DNA of 64,000 bases from NCBI GenBank assembly GCA_021399435.1, contig JAJTUP010000113.1, positions 1-64,000 on the forward strand, in the 5' to 3' direction. Of this stretch, positions 62,700 through 64,000 are shown one piece after another; position 1 is the stretch's first letter, and every line of letters begins with the position of its first letter. The translations under genes were made by a program, and so were the position numbers. The notes beneath the pieces are model-generated. The model searched no databases. It worked only from the letters and a program-made list of their open reading frames with translations, and was not told the origin of the DNA. This DNA is from Diaporthe sp. PMI_573. Lineage: Eukaryota; Ascomycota; Sordariomycetes; Diaporthales; Diaporthaceae.

Positions 62700-64000
62700 G
62701 GTTCTGTATTTACTACGAAGCTTGCCTCTGGTATGCAAAGTCATATGAGGGATCTTGTTCCGCCGGCACTCGTGGCAGTTGCGGATATACTTGCGTACCG
62801 ATTGCTTTAGCTGTGGCCAGTAGTATTCTCGCTCCAGCATCTTAATAACCTTGTTCTGGCCTGGGTGCGCGAAGATCTTCGGGACATGTGCTTCTCAGAT
62901 CAGGGCTATCTGCAGATAGTTGCCGCTATCTGTTGTCTTCTCTGGCACCCAAAGACGTCCGTCCCTCGAACCAAGTCCTTGGACTTGGTTTTCCCGCTTG
63001 ATAAGGTCGACTAGGTCTGCGCCCTGAGGGATATCGGCGTGGTCGGCAAGGTCAGCCGCGGCAATCACTTCGCGGTCCGGAACTGTTTCCACCTGCTCGG
63101 CAGGCTGGGCTGTGGGCGAGAGTCTTCCCTGAGGGATCAGGGCCATGGTCCTCTCTTCTCGTTCACGCGCCTTGACGGTAGGGAGGTCGACTGTCTTACG
63201 GGATAGAGCGTCGGCTGCGACATTCTCCTTCCCGGGGCGGTACTCGAATGTGATATCAAAGTTAGACAGGAAGTCTGCCCACCGAACCTGACGGGTCGAT
63301 AAGAGGCGCTTGGTCGAGAAGTACAGCAGGGCTTGGTGATCGGTCACCACAAAGAACTTTTGACCTTGGAGTTCTGGACAGAAATGCTCGAGGGTTTAAA
63401 CAACTGCTAATAGCTCCCGATCCTGGATAGGGTATGCTCTCTCCGCAGGAGTCATCGTCTTTGAGGCATATCCCACTGGCTTCCAGGTACCGTCATCCTG
63501 CTGTTGCCAGATAACACCCCGGTGGCGTTCCGGGAGGCGTCGGTCTCAACACGTGTTGGCCTTCCCGGTTTGAAGAAGGCGAGCACCGGTGCTTTACAAG
63601 CTAGCTGCTTCATCTCCTCAAAGGCTGTTCTCTGCTCAGGTCCCATCTCGAACGGGGCATCCTTCTTCAGCAGTCGGTTCAGTGGTTCTGCAATCCCACT
63701 GGCATGGTGGGTAAACATTCGAATATAGTTGCACAGACCTATAAAGGAACGGATAGCGGTCCGGCTGGTAAGGTCTTCAAACCTCCACTCGCTGATCGCT
63801 TCAATCTTAGCTGGGTCGATACTGATTCCAACACCGGCTTCCATCACAATACCCAGGTAGTCCACCTTGGACACATTAAACCGCGACTTCTTGATGTCGC
63901 CTTGGAGATCAGCTTTATGCAGCCTGTAGATGACTTCCTCGCAGTAATCCCAGTGTTCTTGTTCATCTTCGCCCGAGTAGATCAGCACATCATCAGCATA
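62700..64000 (-). pseudogene. Gypsy (Ty3-like) pol fragment, decayed, continues past the window
   Basis: At the right edge the minus strand reads YADDVLIYSG, the RT active site; the rest of the RT lies outside. Then KVDYLGIVMEAGVGISIDPA, IRSFIGLCNYIRMFTHHASG and RNase H pieces (VVTDHQALLYFSTKRLLSTR, RWADFLSNFDITFEYRPGKE). The integrase zinc-binding block YWPQLKQSVRKYIRNCHECR ends the similarity at about 62730. Damage: a frameshift near 63510, a TAA near 63400 and a TGA at 62895-62897 (probably CGA before). The core integrase and LTR are absent. Confidence 0.85.

Noticed and set aside
1..64000. Search for CRISPR arrays, bacterial operons, Shine-Dalgarno sites and telomeric TTAGGG arrays
   Set aside because: None seen; introns and gene families are fungal.
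1..64000. Giant Starship-type element with a tyrosine-recombinase captain
   Set aside because: Zinc-finger fragments (20519, 48129) hint at recombinase-like proteins, but no DUF3435 catalytic domain or matching element ends were found.

Overview
The window looks like an accessory, transposon-rich region of a filamentous ascomycete, probably a Eurotiales-type mould. Introns are short (46-113 nt) with GT..AG ends and CTAAC-like branch sites. There are pieces of fungal secondary-metabolism genes, a Clr5-domain protein and several BED-finger hAT transposases. Most coding sequence is broken, and only about ten genes look intact. No bacterial, organellar or telomeric sequence was seen.

Layout. 1-7 kb: an ankyrin fragment, decayed coiled-coil and zinc-finger pieces, an intact cyclin/zinc-finger fusion gene (2713-3846) and a GH3 beta-glucosidase relic. 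7.4-14.5 kb: a nested stack of hAT transposons. An outer hAT (about 7581-14488) carries an apparently near-complete transposase gene with a 46-nt intron. It is split by a second hAT (9751-14187) with perfect 16-bp terminal repeats and a perfect 8-bp target duplication. The outer element sits at the 3' end of a truncated polyketide synthase (KR-ACP, 14489-15624) whose KR tyrosine and ACP serine are both replaced. 15.6-25.4 kb: relics of a P450, a class III aminotransferase, a LaeA-like methyltransferase and an FAD/Rieske oxidoreductase, plus a retropepsin-like stretch, one intact basic protein (19040-20059), a pseudo-tRNA and a four-exon gene with a single frameshift. 25.9-32 kb: an unknown gene split by a TA-flanked MITE, diverged repeats, an intact Clr5 gene (30488-31537) and a 176-bp LTR. 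33-43.5 kb: a small secreted protein made of 22-residue GRSGYNSV repeats, a truncated membrane-protein gene, a degenerate Ulp1-like gene, two intact genes of unknown function (38129-39374 and 41420-43513) and rearranged LINE pieces. A broken copy of the second of these unknown genes lies at 34058-34216. 43.7-50.3 kb: a 46-bp inverted repeat, a Copia gag, a nucleoside-phosphorylase fragment, hAT fragments and an LTR-like block. 50.4-55.1 kb: small unknown genes and a second Ulp1-like gene with Ser at the catalytic Cys position. 55.7-64 kb: convergent hAT fragments separated by a 103-bp MITE, a Copia RT/RNase H with LTR, a helicase fragment fused to it, a divergent pair of unknown genes and the end of a decayed Gypsy pol.

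Together the genes describe a region shaped by repeated transposon insertion, excision and deletion. Many premature stops are C-to-T type changes (CAA/CAG to TAA/TAG, CGA to TGA), consistent with repeat-induced point mutation but not proof of it. The polyketide synthase, P450, aminotransferase, methyltransferase and FAD/Rieske pieces may be remains of one or more biosynthetic clusters; none can be functional as it stands. The most unusual intact item is the secreted tandem-repeat peptide gene at 33315-33814. All calls are by eye from sequence; no searches were run.
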